64,000 nucleotides of DNA from Cupriavidus sp. U2 (GTDB lineage: Bacteria > Pseudomonadota > Gammaproteobacteria > Burkholderiales > Burkholderiaceae). Location: positions 165,020 through 229,019 of the forward strand of contig NZ_RCOG02000011.1 of assembly GCF_009663685.2 (NCBI RefSeq). Direction: 5' to 3'. The stretch's first letter is position 1. Every line of letters starts with the position of its first letter. Shown piece by piece: positions 16,375 through 26,594 of the stretch. A model generated the notes under the pieces. The model did no database searches. It was not told where the DNA came from and was given only the letters and a program-made list of their open reading frames with translations. The position numbers and the translations under genes are program-made.

Positions 16375-17607
16375 TCAGACTGCCCCGGCCGCCTTGAGCG
16401 CGGCAATCTGCGCCGGCGTGCGGCCCAGCCATTCAAGTACCTCGTCGGTGTGCTCGCCCAGCAGCGGCGAGCGTTCGACTTCCACCGGCGAATCGGACAG
16501 CGTGATCGGGCAGCCCAGTTGCACATATTTGCCGCGCTGCGGGTGATCCAGTTCCACCAGGTAGCCACGGTCGTACAGCGAGCCATCCTCGATCAAGTCC
16601 TTCATCGACAGGATGGGGCCGCACGGCACGTCCACTTCGTTCAGGGCCGCCATGACTTCAAACTTGGTCCGGGTCCTGGTCCATTTCTCGATGACGCCGA
16701 AGCATTCGCCCAGGATCTTCAGTCGCGCCTCGGGGGTGGCGAAGTTCGGATGCGTGATCAGGTCCTCCCGGCCGCACAGGCGCATCAGCGGCTCCCAGCC
16801 CTGCGGCTGGATGATCACGTACACGTAGTCGTTGGCCCCGCCCGGCGAACAGCGCAGCGCGGCACCGGGCTGGCCGCCGCCCGACGCATTGCCGGCACGC
16901 GGCACGAAATCGCCAAATGCCTGGTTCGGATATTCCTTGAGCGGGCCGGCCGCCAGGCGCTGCTGGTCGCGCAGCTTCACGCGGCACAGGTTCAACACCG
17001 CATCCTGCATGGCCACTTCAACGCGCTGGCCCCGCCCCGACTTCTCGCGCTGCAGCAGCGCGGCCAGGATGCCCACCACGCAATGCACGCCGGTGCCGGA
17101 ATCGCCGATCTGGGCGCCGGTCACGGTGGGAACGCCGTCCTCTTCGCCGGTGGTGCTGGCCGCCCCGCCCATGCACTGGGCCACGTTCTCATACGCCTTG
17201 CAGTCCACGTACGGGCCCGGACCGAAGCCCTTGATCGACGCGTAGATCAGGCGCGGATTCAGCGCCCTCAGGCGGTCCCAGTCGAAGCCGGCGCGATCCA
17301 GCACGCCCGGCCCGAAATTCTCGACCAGTACGTCGCAGCGTTGCACCAGGTCTTCCAGCAAGGCCTTGCCCTCGGGCGTCTTCATATTGAGGGTCAGGCT
17401 GCGCTTGTTCGAGTTCAGCATCGTGAAGTAGAGGCTGTCCGCGTTCGGCACATCCCGCAGTTGGCTGCGCGTGATGTCGCCACGGCCGGGCAGCTCCACC
17501 TTGATCACATCGGCACCCAGCCAGGCCATCAGCTGAGTGGCCGAGGGGCCGGCCTGCACATGAGTCATGTCGAGGATGCGGACCCCTTCCAGTGCCTTGT
17601 TGTTCAT
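16375..17607 (-). CDS. Family III CoA-transferase, oxalate-type, divergent clade (first copy)
   Basis: This 410-residue protein belongs to the CaiB/BaiF formyl-CoA transferase family. The catalytic Asp falls at residue 169 ([11 protein letters not shown]), the same position as in Oxalobacter Frc. It carries [20 protein letters not shown] and [12 protein letters not shown], both close to Frc. The glycine loop reads [12 protein letters not shown] rather than the [10 protein letters not shown] of true Frc, and the CKGWETD segment is missing. It is strongly similar to the transferase at 25021-26268. A likely reaction is transfer of CoA to oxalate, with the donor uncertain. Start ATG 17607; an operator lies 83 bp upstream, divergent from the ligase-like pair. 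Confidence 0.88.
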   Translation of the reverse strand: MNNKALEGVRILDMTHVQAGPSATQLMAWLGADVIKVELPGRGDITRSQLRDVPNADSLYFTMLNSNKRSLTLNMKTPEGKALLEDLVQRCDVLVENFGPGVLDRAGFDWDRLRALNPRLIYASIKGFGPGPYVDCKAYENVAQCMGGAASTTGEEDGVPTVTGAQIGDSGTGVHCVVGILAALLQREKSGRGQRVEVAMQDAVLNLCRVKLRDQQRLAAGPLKEYPNQAFGDFVPRAGNASGGGQPGAALRCSPGGANDYVYVIIQPQGWEPLMRLCGREDLITHPNFATPEARLKILGECFGVIEKWTRTRTKFEVMAALNEVDVPCGPILSMKDLIEDGSLYDRGYLVELDHPQRGKYVQLGCPITLSDSPVEVERSPLLGEHTDEVLEWLGRTPAQIAALKAAGAV

Positions 17608-17689
17608 GGCGTTGTCTCCTTGAGGATTCTCGTGAAGGCAATGTCTGCGCGACCGGCCGGCGCGCCGTGCGGCGTCGATCTTGCTAAAC

Positions 17690-17708
17690 ACCGTATGTGA
17701 TATATCAG
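17690..17708 (-). promoter_or_regulatory. Oxalate-regulon operator C (frc1)
   Basis: ACCGTATGTGATATATCAG contains the full operator core. It is 83 bp upstream of the frc1 start. Confidence 0.78.
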
Positions 17709-17870
17709 AGCAGAACAAGAGGAAAAGGCACAATGCGACCAACTTTCGGTTCTGCGTCGCAGCAAACCCGCATCGAACCCAAGCGTAGTCCTTGGGTACA
17801 GAACATCGCGGCGCACGTCGTTGCGCCGCGCGGTGTCAGCAGGCATTTCCTCACTGTTCGCTCGATTATG

Positions 17871-17889
17871 TTGATATATTACATACCAT
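17871..17889 (+). promoter_or_regulatory. Oxalate-regulon operator D (sucC-like)
   Basis: On the minus strand the site reads ATGGTATGTAATATATCAA, matching the core with one change. It is 71 bp upstream of the TTG start of the sucC-like gene. Confidence 0.72.
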
Positions 17890-17959
17890 GTTTTCGGCTG
17901 CAAGAAGAAGGAGCGGACACCGCCCTGCGCCATCGTGCGCATCCAGATGAGGAGACACG

Positions 17960-19183
17960 TTGAACATCCACGAACATCAGGCCAAGGAGTTGCTCCGGCG
18001 CTATGACGTGCCCGTGCCGCAGGGCTGTGTAGCCTTTACGCCAGACGAGGCCACCCATGCCGCCCGCAAGCTGGGCGGGCCGGTGTGGGTGGTGAAATCG
18101 CAGATCCACGCAGGCGGCCGGGGTGCCGGGCATTTCATCGAACAAGCCGCTGGCGATGGCTCCGGCAAGGGCGGCGTGCGCGTCGTGACGTCGATCGACG
18201 ACGTGCACGCGAGCGCGTCGCAGATGCTGGGAAAGACGCTGGTCACCAGCCAGACCGGCCCGGCTGGCCGGGTGGTGCGGCGCCTCTACATCGAAAAAGG
18301 CTGCGACATCGCGCGTGAGCAATACCTGGGCATGGTGATCGACCGCGCCACGTCACGCATCACCATCGTGGCGTCCCCCGAAGGTGGATTGGACATCGAG
18401 GCGGTTGCCGCCCGTACGCCCGAGAACATCCTGAAGGTAGCGATCGATCCGGCCAGCGGCATCCAGCCATTTCACGCACGCCGGGTGGCCAGCGGCCTGG
18501 GACTGCTGGGCAAGCAGGCGGATGCGGCCGCGCGGCTCATCCTCGCTGTCTACCGCGCCTTCACCGAACTCGACGCGTCGATGGTCGAGATTCATCCGCT
18601 GGCGATCACTGATAGCGGCGACGTGCTGGCGCTCGACGTCAATTTCGAGTTCGACGACAACGCCCTCTTCCGCCATCCCGAGATCGAGGCCATGCGCGAC
18701 GAGAGCGAGGAAGATCCGGCCGCAGCCGAGGCCGCGCGCCACGGGCTGCACTACGTGCGGATGGGCGGCAATATCGGCTGCATGGTGAACGGCGCCGGCC
18801 TGGCCATGGCCACCATGGACCTCATCCAGCGCCATGGCGCCGAGCCGGCCAACCTCCTGGACCTGGGCAGCGCCGCCACGGCCGAACGGGTGACCGCCGC
18901 ATTCCGGCTGATCCTGGCCGATCCCAGGGTGGAAGGCATCCTGGTGAACATCTTCGGCGGCATCTTGCGCTGCGACGTGATCGCAGAAGGCGTGGTCGCC
19001 GCAGCGCGCGAGTCGGACCTGACCGTGCCGCTGGTGGTGCGGCTGGAAGGCACCCATGTCGAACTGGGCAGGCAGATCCTGCGCGATTCGGGCCTGCCGA
19101 TCATCGCTGCCAGCCAGCTTGCCGACGCGGCCGGGAAAGTGGTGGCCGCGGTGCGCGCCACCCGGACACAAGGAGAACGGTGA
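17960..19183 (+). CDS. Succinate-CoA-ligase-like beta subunit
   Basis: This 407-residue protein matches ADP-forming acyl-CoA ligase beta subunits: the ATP-grasp start [34 protein letters not shown], and the C-terminal [20 protein letters not shown]. Such enzymes make an acyl-CoA from the acid, CoA and ATP or GTP. The start is a TTG at 17960 preceded by GAGGAGACACG. Ordinary sucCD serve the citric acid cycle; this pair diverges from an oxalate-type CoA-transferase and has the same operator, so a specialised role is likely. Malate-CoA ligase is the main alternative. Confidence 0.87.
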   Translation: MNIHEHQAKELLRRYDVPVPQGCVAFTPDEATHAARKLGGPVWVVKSQIHAGGRGAGHFIEQAAGDGSGKGGVRVVTSIDDVHASASQMLGKTLVTSQTGPAGRVVRRLYIEKGCDIAREQYLGMVIDRATSRITIVASPEGGLDIEAVAARTPENILKVAIDPASGIQPFHARRVASGLGLLGKQADAAARLILAVYRAFTELDASMVEIHPLAITDSGDVLALDVNFEFDDNALFRHPEIEAMRDESEEDPAAAEAARHGLHYVRMGGNIGCMVNGAGLAMATMDLIQRHGAEPANLLDLGSAATAERVTAAFRLILADPRVEGILVNIFGGILRCDVIAEGVVAAARESDLTVPLVVRLEGTHVELGRQILRDSGLPIIAASQLADAAGKVVAAVRATRTQGER

Positions 19184-19184
19184 C

Positions 19185-20090
19185 ATGGCGGTCCTGATCG
19201 ACCAGAACACGCGCGTGATCTGCCAGGGCTTTACCGGCGCGCAGGGCACGTTCCATTCGGAACAGGCGCTGGCGTACGGCACGAAGGTGGTCGGAGGCGT
19301 CACGCCCGGCAAGGGCGGTGCGTCGCACCTGGGGCTGCCGGTCTTCGACACCGTGGCTGCGGCGGCCGATGCCACGGGCGCCGATGCGTCGGTCATCTAC
19401 GTGCCGCCGCCCTGTGCCGCCGATGCCATCCTGGAGGCGGTCGATGCCGGCATTGCGCTGATCGTCTGCATTACCGAAGGCATTCCCGTGATCGATATGG
19501 TGCGCGTCAAGCGGGCCTTGTCGGGTTCAGGCAGCCGCCTGATCGGGCCGAACAGCCCGGGCGTGATCACGCCCGGCCAGTGCAAGATCGGCATCATGCC
19601 GGGACACATCCATACCCCGGGCAGGATCGGCGTGGTGTCACGCTCGGGCACGTTGATGTACGAGGCCGTGGCGCAGACCACGGCGGCCGGGCTCGGCCAA
19701 TCGACCTGCATCGGCATTGGCGGCGATCCGGTGAACGGTACCGGCTTCATCGACTGCCTGGAGATGTTCCTGGCCGATCCGCAGACCGAAGGCATCATCA
19801 TGATCGGCGAGATTGGCGAGATTGGCGGTTCGGCGGAAGAAGACGCCGCCCGCTTCCTGCGCGATGCGCGTACGCGCAAGCCCGTGGTGGGCTGGATCGC
19901 CGGCGCCACGGCGCCACCGGGACGCCACATGGGGCATGCCGGCGCCATCATCCCGGGCGGCATGGGCACGGCGGCGGCAAAGATCGACGCCATGCGCGAG
20001 GCCGGCATCCACGTGGCCGCATCGCCCGCGGAGCTGGGCGCGACCATGGCGGCAGCCATGCGACAAGGAACCGGGGCGCAGCCAGGATGA
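19185..20090 (+). CDS. Succinate-CoA-ligase-like alpha subunit
   Basis: This 301-residue protein has the alpha-subunit pattern: CoA-binding start [49 protein letters not shown], and the phosphohistidine motif [14 protein letters not shown]. It starts one base after the beta-subunit stop, behind AAGGAGAACGG, so the two are translated together as one enzyme. The most likely product is succinyl-CoA, but malyl-CoA or another short acyl-CoA cannot be excluded from sequence. The stop is 25 bp from the convergent PAS gene. Confidence 0.9.
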   Translation: MAVLIDQNTRVICQGFTGAQGTFHSEQALAYGTKVVGGVTPGKGGASHLGLPVFDTVAAAADATGADASVIYVPPPCAADAILEAVDAGIALIVCITEGIPVIDMVRVKRALSGSGSRLIGPNSPGVITPGQCKIGIMPGHIHTPGRIGVVSRSGTLMYEAVAQTTAAGLGQSTCIGIGGDPVNGTGFIDCLEMFLADPQTEGIIMIGEIGEIGGSAEEDAARFLRDARTRKPVVGWIAGATAPPGRHMGHAGAIIPGGMGTAAAKIDAMREAGIHVAASPAELGATMAAAMRQGTGAQPG

Positions 20091-20115
20091 AGGTCGGCGC
20101 CCCTGGACCGGCCTG

Positions 20116-20562
20116 TCAGCCGGCTGCGGCCGCCGCAGCCGCCTTGGCTTCCAGTTCCGCAATGCGCTTGCGCAACGCCCGCTCTTCCTGAAAGCGCACG
20201 GTCTCGTCGCGGATGACCGCCACGATGCCGGTGACTTCGCCGCCGTCGCCATGCAGCAGCGCCACGGTAAAGGCGATCGACATCGTATCGCCCTTCTTGT
20301 TGATCGCCGGCACCTTGAGCAGGTCATGGCCGTAGCGGGTCTGGCCCGTTGCCATGGTCTTGTCGTAGCCTTCCCAATGCCGCGCACGGAGGCGCTCGGG
20401 AATGATCAGGTCCAGCGACTTGCCCAGGGCTTCCTCCTGGGTGTAGCCGAACATGTACTCCGCAGCCGGGTTCCACAGGGTGATGGCGCCGTCGGCGCCG
20501 GAAATGATGACGGCGTCGCCGATGGCCGACACCAGCTGTTCGTAGTCGATTGCAGTCTGCAT
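20116..20562 (-). CDS. Solo PAS-domain protein
   Basis: This 148-residue protein consists of one PAS domain (LVSAIGDAVIISGADGAITLWNPAAEYMFGY to VTGIVAVIRDETVRFQEER) and an Ala-rich helical tail that may form a coiled coil. There is no kinase, cyclase or DNA-binding part, so it may act as a small sensor that binds a partner. The ATG at 20562 has AGGA about 6 bp before it; an ATG at 20568 is possible. It lies between the ligase-like alpha gene and the frc2 operon terminator. No function is known. Confidence 0.82.
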   Translation of the reverse strand: MQTAIDYEQLVSAIGDAVIISGADGAITLWNPAAEYMFGYTQEEALGKSLDLIIPERLRARHWEGYDKTMATGQTRYGHDLLKVPAINKKGDTMSIAFTVALLHGDGGEVTGIVAVIRDETVRFQEERALRKRIAELEAKAAAAAAAG

Positions 20563-20662
20563 GGTCATTCCTGAGGAATGGTGGGTGGCCCTTCGCCTTG
20601 CCAAGCCTTGCCAAGCCGTACCGGCCTCATTGTGGCACTGCTGGCGCGCGTCCAGATGAAAA

Positions 20663-20705
20663 CGCGCCGGGGTACGGGGTCGTTCGACCCACGCACCCCG
20701 GCGCG
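20663..20705 (-). terminator. Intrinsic terminator of the oxc-frc operon
   Basis: The outer arms CGCGCCGGGGT and ACCCCGGCGCG pair perfectly, with an inner GGGTCGTTCGACCC hairpin. On the minus strand CGTTTTC follows. It is about 50 bp past the frc stop. Confidence 0.72.
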
Positions 20706-20757
20706 CCTGTTCCGGCCCGCTGTCACCATCGGGGCACTGGCAATGCTGGTGTCCTGC

Positions 20758-22008
20758 TCAGATCACCTGCGCTTCGCGCAGACGGGCGATCTCCTCGGCG
20801 TTGTAGCCCAGGCCGGACAGCACTTCCTCGCTGTGCTCGCCCAGCAGCGGCGAACCCGTGATTTCCGGCTTCAGGTCCGAGAACTTGATCGGGCTGCCCA
20901 CGGTCAGGTACGTACCCCGCTGCTTGTGCGGGACTTCAACGATCGACCCGCTCTTGCGCAGCGATTCGTCGGCCGCGATTTCCTTCATCGACAGCACCGG
21001 CGCGCACGGAATGTCGAACTTGCGCAGGATGTCCACCGCCTCGTACTTGGTCTTGTCGGCAAGCCATTCCTCGATGGTGTTGAAGATCTCGAAGATGTGC
21101 GGCTGGCGGGCCTTGGCCGTGTTGTAGTTCGGATCGTCGATCCACTCTTCCCGTCCCAGCGCCTTGCAGATCGGCTCCCAGGCGTGGCCCTGGACGGTGA
21201 AGTAGATATAGGCGTTGGGATCGGTTTCCCAGCCCTTGCACTTCAGCACCCAGCCCGGCTGGCCGCCACCGCCGGCGTTGCCGCCACGCGGCACCACGTC
21301 GCTGAACGTGCCATGCGGGTACTGGGGATACTCTTCCAGATAACCCAGGGCGTCCAGGCGCTGCTGGTCGCGCAGCTTCACACGGCACAGGTTCAGCACG
21401 GCGTCCTGCATCGACACGGCCACCTTCTGGCCCTTGCCGGTCTGCTGGCGGCCGATGATCGCGGTCAGGATGCCGATGGCCAGGTGCATGCCGGTGTTCG
21501 AATCGCCCAGGGCGGCGGCCGACACGGTCGGCGGGCCATCCCAGAAGCCGGTCGTTGACGCGGCACCGCCGGCGCACTGCGCCACGTTCTCGTAGACCTT
21601 CAGGTCTTCATAGTGGTGGCCGTCGCTGAAGCCCTTCACCGATGCCACGATCATCATCGGGTTCAGTTCCCTGATGCGGTCCCACGAGAAGCCCATGCGG
21701 TCCAGCGCGCCCGGACCGAAGTTCTCGACCAGCACGTCCGATTCGCGGATCAGCTGCTCCAGGATCTTCTTGCCTTCCGGCTTCTTGGTGTCCAGCGTCA
21801 GCGAACGCTTGTTGCTGTTGAGCATCGTGAAGTACAGCGCGTCTGCGTCGGGCTGGTCGCGCAGCTGCGTGCGGGTCACGTCGCCCGAGCCCGGGCGCTC
21901 CACCTTGATGACGTCCGCGCCGAACCATGCGAGAAGTTGGGTGCAGGCGGGGCCGGCCTGGACATGCGTGAAGTCGATGATCTTGATGCCGTTCAGTGGA
22001 AGATTCAC
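20758..22008 (-). CDS. frc: Formyl-CoA:oxalate CoA-transferase
   Basis: This 416-residue enzyme is a canonical Frc: it transfers CoA from formyl-CoA to oxalate, giving oxalyl-CoA and formate. Catalytic Asp169 is in [11 protein letters not shown], the glycine loop is [10 protein letters not shown], and [15 protein letters not shown] and [10 protein letters not shown] are as in Frc of Oxalobacter and YfdW of E. coli. The start is a GTG at 22008 with AGGAGAGCGAAC before it. It follows oxc by 48 bp, so the two form the core catabolic operon, which ends at a terminator. Confidence 0.95.
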   Translation of the reverse strand: MNLPLNGIKIIDFTHVQAGPACTQLLAWFGADVIKVERPGSGDVTRTQLRDQPDADALYFTMLNSNKRSLTLDTKKPEGKKILEQLIRESDVLVENFGPGALDRMGFSWDRIRELNPMMIVASVKGFSDGHHYEDLKVYENVAQCAGGAASTTGFWDGPPTVSAAALGDSNTGMHLAIGILTAIIGRQQTGKGQKVAVSMQDAVLNLCRVKLRDQQRLDALGYLEEYPQYPHGTFSDVVPRGGNAGGGGQPGWVLKCKGWETDPNAYIYFTVQGHAWEPICKALGREEWIDDPNYNTAKARQPHIFEIFNTIEEWLADKTKYEAVDILRKFDIPCAPVLSMKEIAADESLRKSGSIVEVPHKQRGTYLTVGSPIKFSDLKPEITGSPLLGEHSEEVLSGLGYNAEEIARLREAQVI

Positions 22009-22056
22009 GTTCGCTCTCCTATTGGAATAGAGGGTGAAATTCTTGGGTCGGGTGGG

Positions 22057-23790
22057 TTACTTGCTCGCCGAGCTCTGGGGATTCAGGTTGGTCAGGCGGC
22101 CGCTCTCGGTGCCGGCTGCCGGGTCGATGACGGCGTTGATCAGCGTGGGCTTGCCCGAACGCAGCGCCTCGTTCACCGCGGCTTCGAGCGCCGCCGGTGT
22201 GGTGACGTTGTGACCGACGCCGCCGAACGCTTCCATCATCTTGTCGTAGCGCGCGCCCGGCACGAACATCGTGACGGCCGGGTCTGCGCCGCCGGTCGGG
22301 TTCTTGTCGATGCCCTTGTAGACGCCGTTGTTGTTGAACACCACGACGCAGACCGGCAGGTTGTAGCGGCAGATCGTCTCGACTTCCATGCCCGAGAAGC
22401 CAAAGGCGCTATCGCCGCAGACCGCCAGAACCGGCTTGCCGGTTTCCACGGCCGCCGCCACCGCGTAGCCCATGCCCACGCCCATCACGCCCCAGGTGCC
22501 CACGTCCAGGCGCTTGCGCGGCTCGTACATGTCGATCACGGCGCGGGCGTAGTCCAGCGTGTTGGCGCCTTCGTTGACGAAAGAGATACCCGGGTTGGCC
22601 TTGACGACGTCCTTCAGCACGCGCAGCGCGCCGTGGAAGTTCATCGGCGTGGTCTCCTTGGCCAGCGTCTCGGCCATCTTCGCCAGGTTCTTTTCCTTGC
22701 GTTCGTCCACCGCGCCAATCCACTCCGCGCCCGGCTTGGCAAAGTCGTTGCCGATCTTGCCCAGCAGTGCCGACACGCAGGAACCAATGTCGCCAACGAC
22801 CGGCGCGGCGATGGCCACGTTGCTGTCCATTTCGGTCGGCGAGATGTCGATCTGGATGAACTGCTTCGGCTTGCCCCAGGTCTTGCCCTTGCCGTGCGAC
22901 AGCAGCCAGTTCAGGCGGGCGCCGACCAGCAGCACCACGTCGGCTTCCGCCAGCACATACGAACGCGCGGCCGACGCCGACTGCGGGTGCGTATCGGGGA
23001 TCAGCCCCTTGGCCATCGACATGGGCAGGTACGGAATGCCGGTCTTCTCGACCAGCGCGCGGATGTCGGCATCGGCGCGGGCATAGGCGGCGCCCTTGCC
23101 CAGCAGGATCAGCGGACGCTTGGCGCCCTTGAGCAGTTCGACGGCGCGGTCGATCGAATCCGGTGCCGGCAGCTGGCGCGGGGCCGGGTCCACGACCTTG
23201 ATCAGCGACTTGCGGCCCTTCTCGGCTTCCATCGACTGGGCCAGCAGCTTGGCCGGCAGGTCCAGGTACACACCACCCGGGCGCCCCGACACGGCGGCGC
23301 GGATGGCGCGGGCCACACCGACGCCGATGTCTTCGGCGTGCAGCACGCGGAAGGCCGCCTTGGCGTGCGGGCGGGCAATCGCCAGCTGGTCCATTTCTTC
23401 GTAGTCACCCTGCTGCAGATCGACGATCTCGCGCTCGCTCGACCCACTGATCAGGATCATCGGGAAGCAATTGGTGGTGGCGTTCGCCAGGGCGGTGAGC
23501 CCGTTCAGGAAGCCCGGCGCCGACACGGTCAGGCAAACGCCCGGCTTTTGCGTCAGGAAACCGGCAATCGCCGCGGCGTTGCCCGCGTTCTGCTCATGGC
23601 GGAAGCTGATGACGCGCATGCCGTTGGCCTGCGCCAGGCGGGCCAGATCGGTGACCGGAATGCCAGGCAGGCCGTAGATGTTCTCGATGCCGTTCAGCTT
23701 CAGCGCGTCGATGACCAGATGGAAGCCATCGGTCTGTGCCTGCTGTTCTTCTGCAGCGTGACGCTGCAGTTCGTTTCCGACTTCTGCCAT
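22057..23790 (-). CDS. oxc: Oxalyl-CoA decarboxylase
   Basis: This 577-residue thiamine-diphosphate enzyme converts oxalyl-CoA to formyl-CoA and CO2. The N-terminal domain has the active-site Glu in [18 protein letters not shown] and the family block [14 protein letters not shown]; the C-terminal ThDP motif is [43 protein letters not shown] separates it from acetolactate synthases. The ATG at 23790 has AAGGAAGCAACC upstream. It leads the oxc-frc operon, with a regulon operator about 145 bp upstream. Confidence 0.96.
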   Translation of the reverse strand: MAEVGNELQRHAAEEQQAQTDGFHLVIDALKLNGIENIYGLPGIPVTDLARLAQANGMRVISFRHEQNAGNAAAIAGFLTQKPGVCLTVSAPGFLNGLTALANATTNCFPMILISGSSEREIVDLQQGDYEEMDQLAIARPHAKAAFRVLHAEDIGVGVARAIRAAVSGRPGGVYLDLPAKLLAQSMEAEKGRKSLIKVVDPAPRQLPAPDSIDRAVELLKGAKRPLILLGKGAAYARADADIRALVEKTGIPYLPMSMAKGLIPDTHPQSASAARSYVLAEADVVLLVGARLNWLLSHGKGKTWGKPKQFIQIDISPTEMDSNVAIAAPVVGDIGSCVSALLGKIGNDFAKPGAEWIGAVDERKEKNLAKMAETLAKETTPMNFHGALRVLKDVVKANPGISFVNEGANTLDYARAVIDMYEPRKRLDVGTWGVMGVGMGYAVAAAVETGKPVLAVCGDSAFGFSGMEVETICRYNLPVCVVVFNNNGVYKGIDKNPTGGADPAVTMFVPGARYDKMMEAFGGVGHNVTTPAALEAAVNEALRSGKPTLINAVIDPAAGTESGRLTNLNPQSSASK

Positions 23791-24124
23791 GGTTGCTTCC
23801 TTCTATGCAAATTGACGGGATTGGACTTTCTTCTTCAGGGGGTCTTCAGCGCGCGCTCGCGTTCCGCCTGGCTACTTCGGACAAAACGGAGCGGTGTCTC
23901 CTTCCTCGCGCTTCCCTGTTCTCGATGACGCTGAAATACGGTATGTGATATATCAAAGATCGGCAAGTAAATTCCCACTGTTTCGACGAACTTTCGTCGG
24001 TGCACCGCAGCATTTCGTGAAAATTAGACGCAAATAAAGGGAAATTACCGATCCCTGCCGACCTGCCCGACACGCCGCGCGGGCATGCCCGCCCTACCCT
24101 GTCCGACTGACTTTGAGCCTGGGG
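23791..24124. other. Control region of the oxc-frc operon
   Basis: There is no gene here. It holds the oxc promoter region with operator E at 23936-23956, followed by a GC-poor stretch and the end of the FAH-family gene. Confidence 0.6.
23936..23956 (-). promoter_or_regulatory. Oxalate-regulon operator E (oxc-frc)
   Basis: ATACGGTATGTGATATATCA followed by A matches sites A and F at nearly every position. It is 146 bp upstream of the oxc start. Confidence 0.8.
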
Positions 24125-24907
24125 TCAGCCGCGCATATGGTTGACGAGCGAGCCGATCCCGCGGATCGACACCTCCACCACCGAACCGTCCTTCATCGAC
24201 CCCACCCCGATCGACGTGCCGACGGCGATCACGTCGCCCGGCATCAGCGTCATATCCTGCGACAGCCGGCTGACCTGCTCCTCTGGCGAAAAAACGATGT
24301 CGGACAGCGGGTAGTTCTGGCGTTCGGCGCCGTCCAGCCGCGTCACCACGCTGGCGCTACGCCAGTCAAAGCCGGTGACGATGGCCGGACCGATGCAGCC
24401 GAAGGTGTCGGACCCCTTGGCGCGCGTCCACTGCGGGAAGTTCGGATCGGCATTGAGCAACTCGCCCGCCGTGACATCATTGACGATGGTGTAGCCAAAG
24501 ATGTGCGAGGCGGCTTCGCCCAGCGGCACATTGCGGCATTCGCGGCCGATGACGATGCCGAGTTCGCCTTCGTAGGCGATCTTGCCGGTGTAGCCGGCCG
24601 GGCGACGGATGGCGTCGCCGGGGCCAGCCAGCGAACTGGCCGGCTTCAGCAGGAACAGCGGATGCACCGGCACCGACTTCTCCAGCCGGGCGGCCAGCGC
24701 ATGAAAGTTGTTCCACAGCGCCACGATCTTGCCTGGCTCGCACGGGGCCAGCAGGTCCAGCGAGGCGTAGCTGTAGGTGTTGCCAGTGGGACGGGGATCG
24801 GTATAGCCAGGGCCATCAAATTCGATGACGCGGTCGGCATCGCCATCATCCAGGCGGCCGTAAGCGGTGTCGCCGTCGGGACGGCGGAAGCGAATCCAGG
24901 TTTGCAC
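24125..24907 (-). CDS. FAH-family hydrolase/hydratase/decarboxylase in the oxalate island
   Basis: This 260-residue protein has the fumarylacetoacetate-hydrolase fold: KIVALWNNFHALAARL, KPASSLAGPGDAI, metal-ligand block YEGELGIVIGRECRNV, and GYTIVNDVTAGELL. The family includes 2-keto-4-pentenoate hydratases, acylpyruvases and oxaloacetate decarboxylases, and sequence alone does not decide among them. The start is a GTG at 24907 with GGAGGAACG upstream. It follows the third CoA-transferase by 113 bp in the same direction, so it is probably in that operon. Hydrolysis or decarboxylation of a 2-oxo dicarboxylate would fit, but this is an inference. Confidence 0.85.
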   Translation of the reverse strand: MQTWIRFRRPDGDTAYGRLDDGDADRVIEFDGPGYTDPRPTGNTYSYASLDLLAPCEPGKIVALWNNFHALAARLEKSVPVHPLFLLKPASSLAGPGDAIRRPAGYTGKIAYEGELGIVIGRECRNVPLGEAASHIFGYTIVNDVTAGELLNADPNFPQWTRAKGSDTFGCIGPAIVTGFDWRSASVVTRLDGAERQNYPLSDIVFSPEEQVSRLSQDMTLMPGDVIAVGTSIGVGSMKDGSVVEVSIRGIGSLVNHMRG

Positions 24908-25020
24908 GGCAGCGTTCCTCCGGCAGGCGGGTCAATGCCGCGCCTGCGCTCTGTTCGGACTTCGGAGCCCCGCTCGGGGGGCCGTCGAGACAGACGCCCT
25001 GTGGTGGCGGGCGCCCCGGG

Positions 25021-26268
25021 TCAGACCGCTCCGGCCACGCGCAGCGCGGCAATCTGGGCCGGCGAACGCCCCAGCCATTCCAGGATCTCGTCGGTGTGCT
25101 CGCCCAGCAGCGGCGAACGCTCGACACGCACCGGCGAATCGGACAGCGTGATCGGCGAGCCAAGCTGCACGTACTTGCCGCGCGTCGGATGTTCCAGTTC
25201 CACCAGGTAACCGCGCTCGTACAACGACTTGTCCTCGATCAGGTCCTTCATCGACAGGATCGGGCCACACGGCACATCCACCTCGTTGAGCGCGTTCATC
25301 ACCTCGAACTTGGTGCGGCCCATCGTCCATTGCTCGATGATGCCGAAGCAGGCGGTGAGCTTTTTCAGTCGCACTTCAGGCGTGGCGAATTCCGGATCGG
25401 TGATCAGGTCTTCGCGGCGGCACAGACGCATCAGCGGTTCCCAGCCCTGCGGCTGGATGATGACGTAGACATAGTCGTTCGGACCGCCCGGGGCGCAGCG
25501 CAGCGCAGCACCGGGCTGGCCGCCGCCCGACGCGTTGCCGGCACGCGGCACGTGGTCGTCGAACTGTTCGTTGGGATACTCGCGCAGCGGACCGGCATCC
25601 AGGCGCTGCTGGTCGCGCAGCTTCACGCGGCACAGGTTCAGCACGGCGTCCTGCATGGCAACCTCCACACGCTGGCCGCGTCCCGAATGCTCGCGCTGCA
25701 GCAGCGCGGCCAGGATGCCGACCACGCAGTGCACGCCCGTGCCGGAATCGCCAATCTGCGCGCCAGTCACCGTCGGCATGCCGGCGGCCTCGCCAGTCGT
25801 CGACGCGGAACCGCCCATGCACTGGGCCACGTTCTCATACGCCTTGCAATCCTGGTACGGGCCGGGACCGAAGCCCTTGATCGACGCGTAGATCATGCGC
25901 GGATTCAGGTCCTGGATATGGTCCCAGTCGAATCCGGCGCGAGCCAGCACACCCGGACCGAAATTCTCGATCAGCACGTCGCTCTGCTGGATCAGGTCTT
26001 CGAGCAGCGCCTTGCCTTCGGGCGTCTTCATGTTGAGCGTCAGGCTGCGCTTGTTGCTGTTCAGCATGGTGAAGTACAGGCTGTCGGCGTTCGGCACGTC
26101 GCGCAGCTGGCTGCGCGTGATGTCGCCGCGGCCCGGCATTTCGACCTTGATCACGTCGGCACCCATCCAGGCCATCAACTGCGTGGCCGAGGGACCGGCC
26201 TGCACGTGTGTCATGTCCAGAATGCGAATACCGTCGAGGGCTTTGCGTTCGTTGTGGGTGTCGGCCAT
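25021..26268 (-). CDS. Family III CoA-transferase, oxalate-type, divergent clade (second copy)
   Basis: This 415-residue protein is the close paralogue of the transferase at 16375-17607 across its whole length, with the same [16 protein letters not shown] loop and [11 protein letters not shown] catalytic site. It differs from the canonical Frc of the oxc operon in lacking the Trp of the glycine loop. The start is the ATG at 26268 with AGGAGACGCACC before it. The operator 36 bp upstream is identical over 22 bp to the one before oxlT1. A CoA-transferase acting on oxalate with a donor such as succinyl-CoA is the working idea. Confidence 0.88.
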   Translation of the reverse strand: MADTHNERKALDGIRILDMTHVQAGPSATQLMAWMGADVIKVEMPGRGDITRSQLRDVPNADSLYFTMLNSNKRSLTLNMKTPEGKALLEDLIQQSDVLIENFGPGVLARAGFDWDHIQDLNPRMIYASIKGFGPGPYQDCKAYENVAQCMGGSASTTGEAAGMPTVTGAQIGDSGTGVHCVVGILAALLQREHSGRGQRVEVAMQDAVLNLCRVKLRDQQRLDAGPLREYPNEQFDDHVPRAGNASGGGQPGAALRCAPGGPNDYVYVIIQPQGWEPLMRLCRREDLITDPEFATPEVRLKKLTACFGIIEQWTMGRTKFEVMNALNEVDVPCGPILSMKDLIEDKSLYERGYLVELEHPTRGKYVQLGSPITLSDSPVRVERSPLLGEHTDEILEWLGRSPAQIAALRVAGAV

Positions 26269-26303
26269 GGTGCGTCTCCTGATTGGTGTTTTGCTCTGTT
26301 GAC

Positions 26304-26325
26304 ATACAGTATGTGGTATATCACG
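26304..26325 (-). promoter_or_regulatory. Oxalate-regulon operator F (frc3)
   Basis: ATACAGTATGTGGTATATCA followed by CG is identical to operator A. It is only 36 bp upstream of the start codon, where a bound protein would block transcription. Confidence 0.82.
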
Positions 26326-26420
26326 AAGACGCAAGGGGGTTTAAACCCGAATTCAGCAGGTTTCGATGCTGCATCGCAACAGGCGCAATCACGCCACCGA
26401 TTGCGACGGGCCGACATAAC

Positions 26421-26454
26421 AAAAAACCCCAACACGCCGTGAGGCGGTTGGGGT
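26421..26454 (-). terminator. Intrinsic terminator of gntR
   Basis: On the minus strand, AACCCCAA and TTGGGGTT pair with an inner GCC/GGC, and TTTTTTG follows. It lies about 140 bp past the gntR stop. Confidence 0.85.
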
Positions 26455-26594
26455 TCGGATGATGCGGTCAGGTCACGCGATCTTGACGCGGCGGGAGCCC
26501 AAGCGGCCCAGCCCTGCCGACAGCCGTCGGGCGTTCCGACGAGGGGCGGCTCAGGCTGTCCGGCCCGGCCGACGGAAGATCAGCCCAAGTCAGG

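Larger units (their letters stand above)
17608..17959. other. Divergent control region, frc1 and sucC-like
   Basis: There is no gene in this stretch. It carries two oxalate-regulon operators, one oriented toward each divergent transcript (17690-17708 and 17871-17889). The sequence between them shows no other structure I can support. Confidence 0.6.
26269..26594. other. Region between frc3 and gntR
   Basis: There is no gene. It contains operator F close to frc3 and the terminator of gntR at 26421-26454. The rest, 26455-26594, shows nothing I can name. Confidence 0.6.

Noticed and set aside
21613..23928. Very long open frames antisense to oxc, paaN and other genes (up to about 770 codons)
   Set aside because: They arise from high GC at third codon positions opposite real genes, have His/Arg/Gln-rich translations and no recognisable domains.
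16375..26268. Recent transposition as the cause of the two similar CoA-transferases
   Set aside because: No insertion-sequence ends, direct repeats or shared flanks are visible around the two copies; they differ throughout and look like an old duplication.
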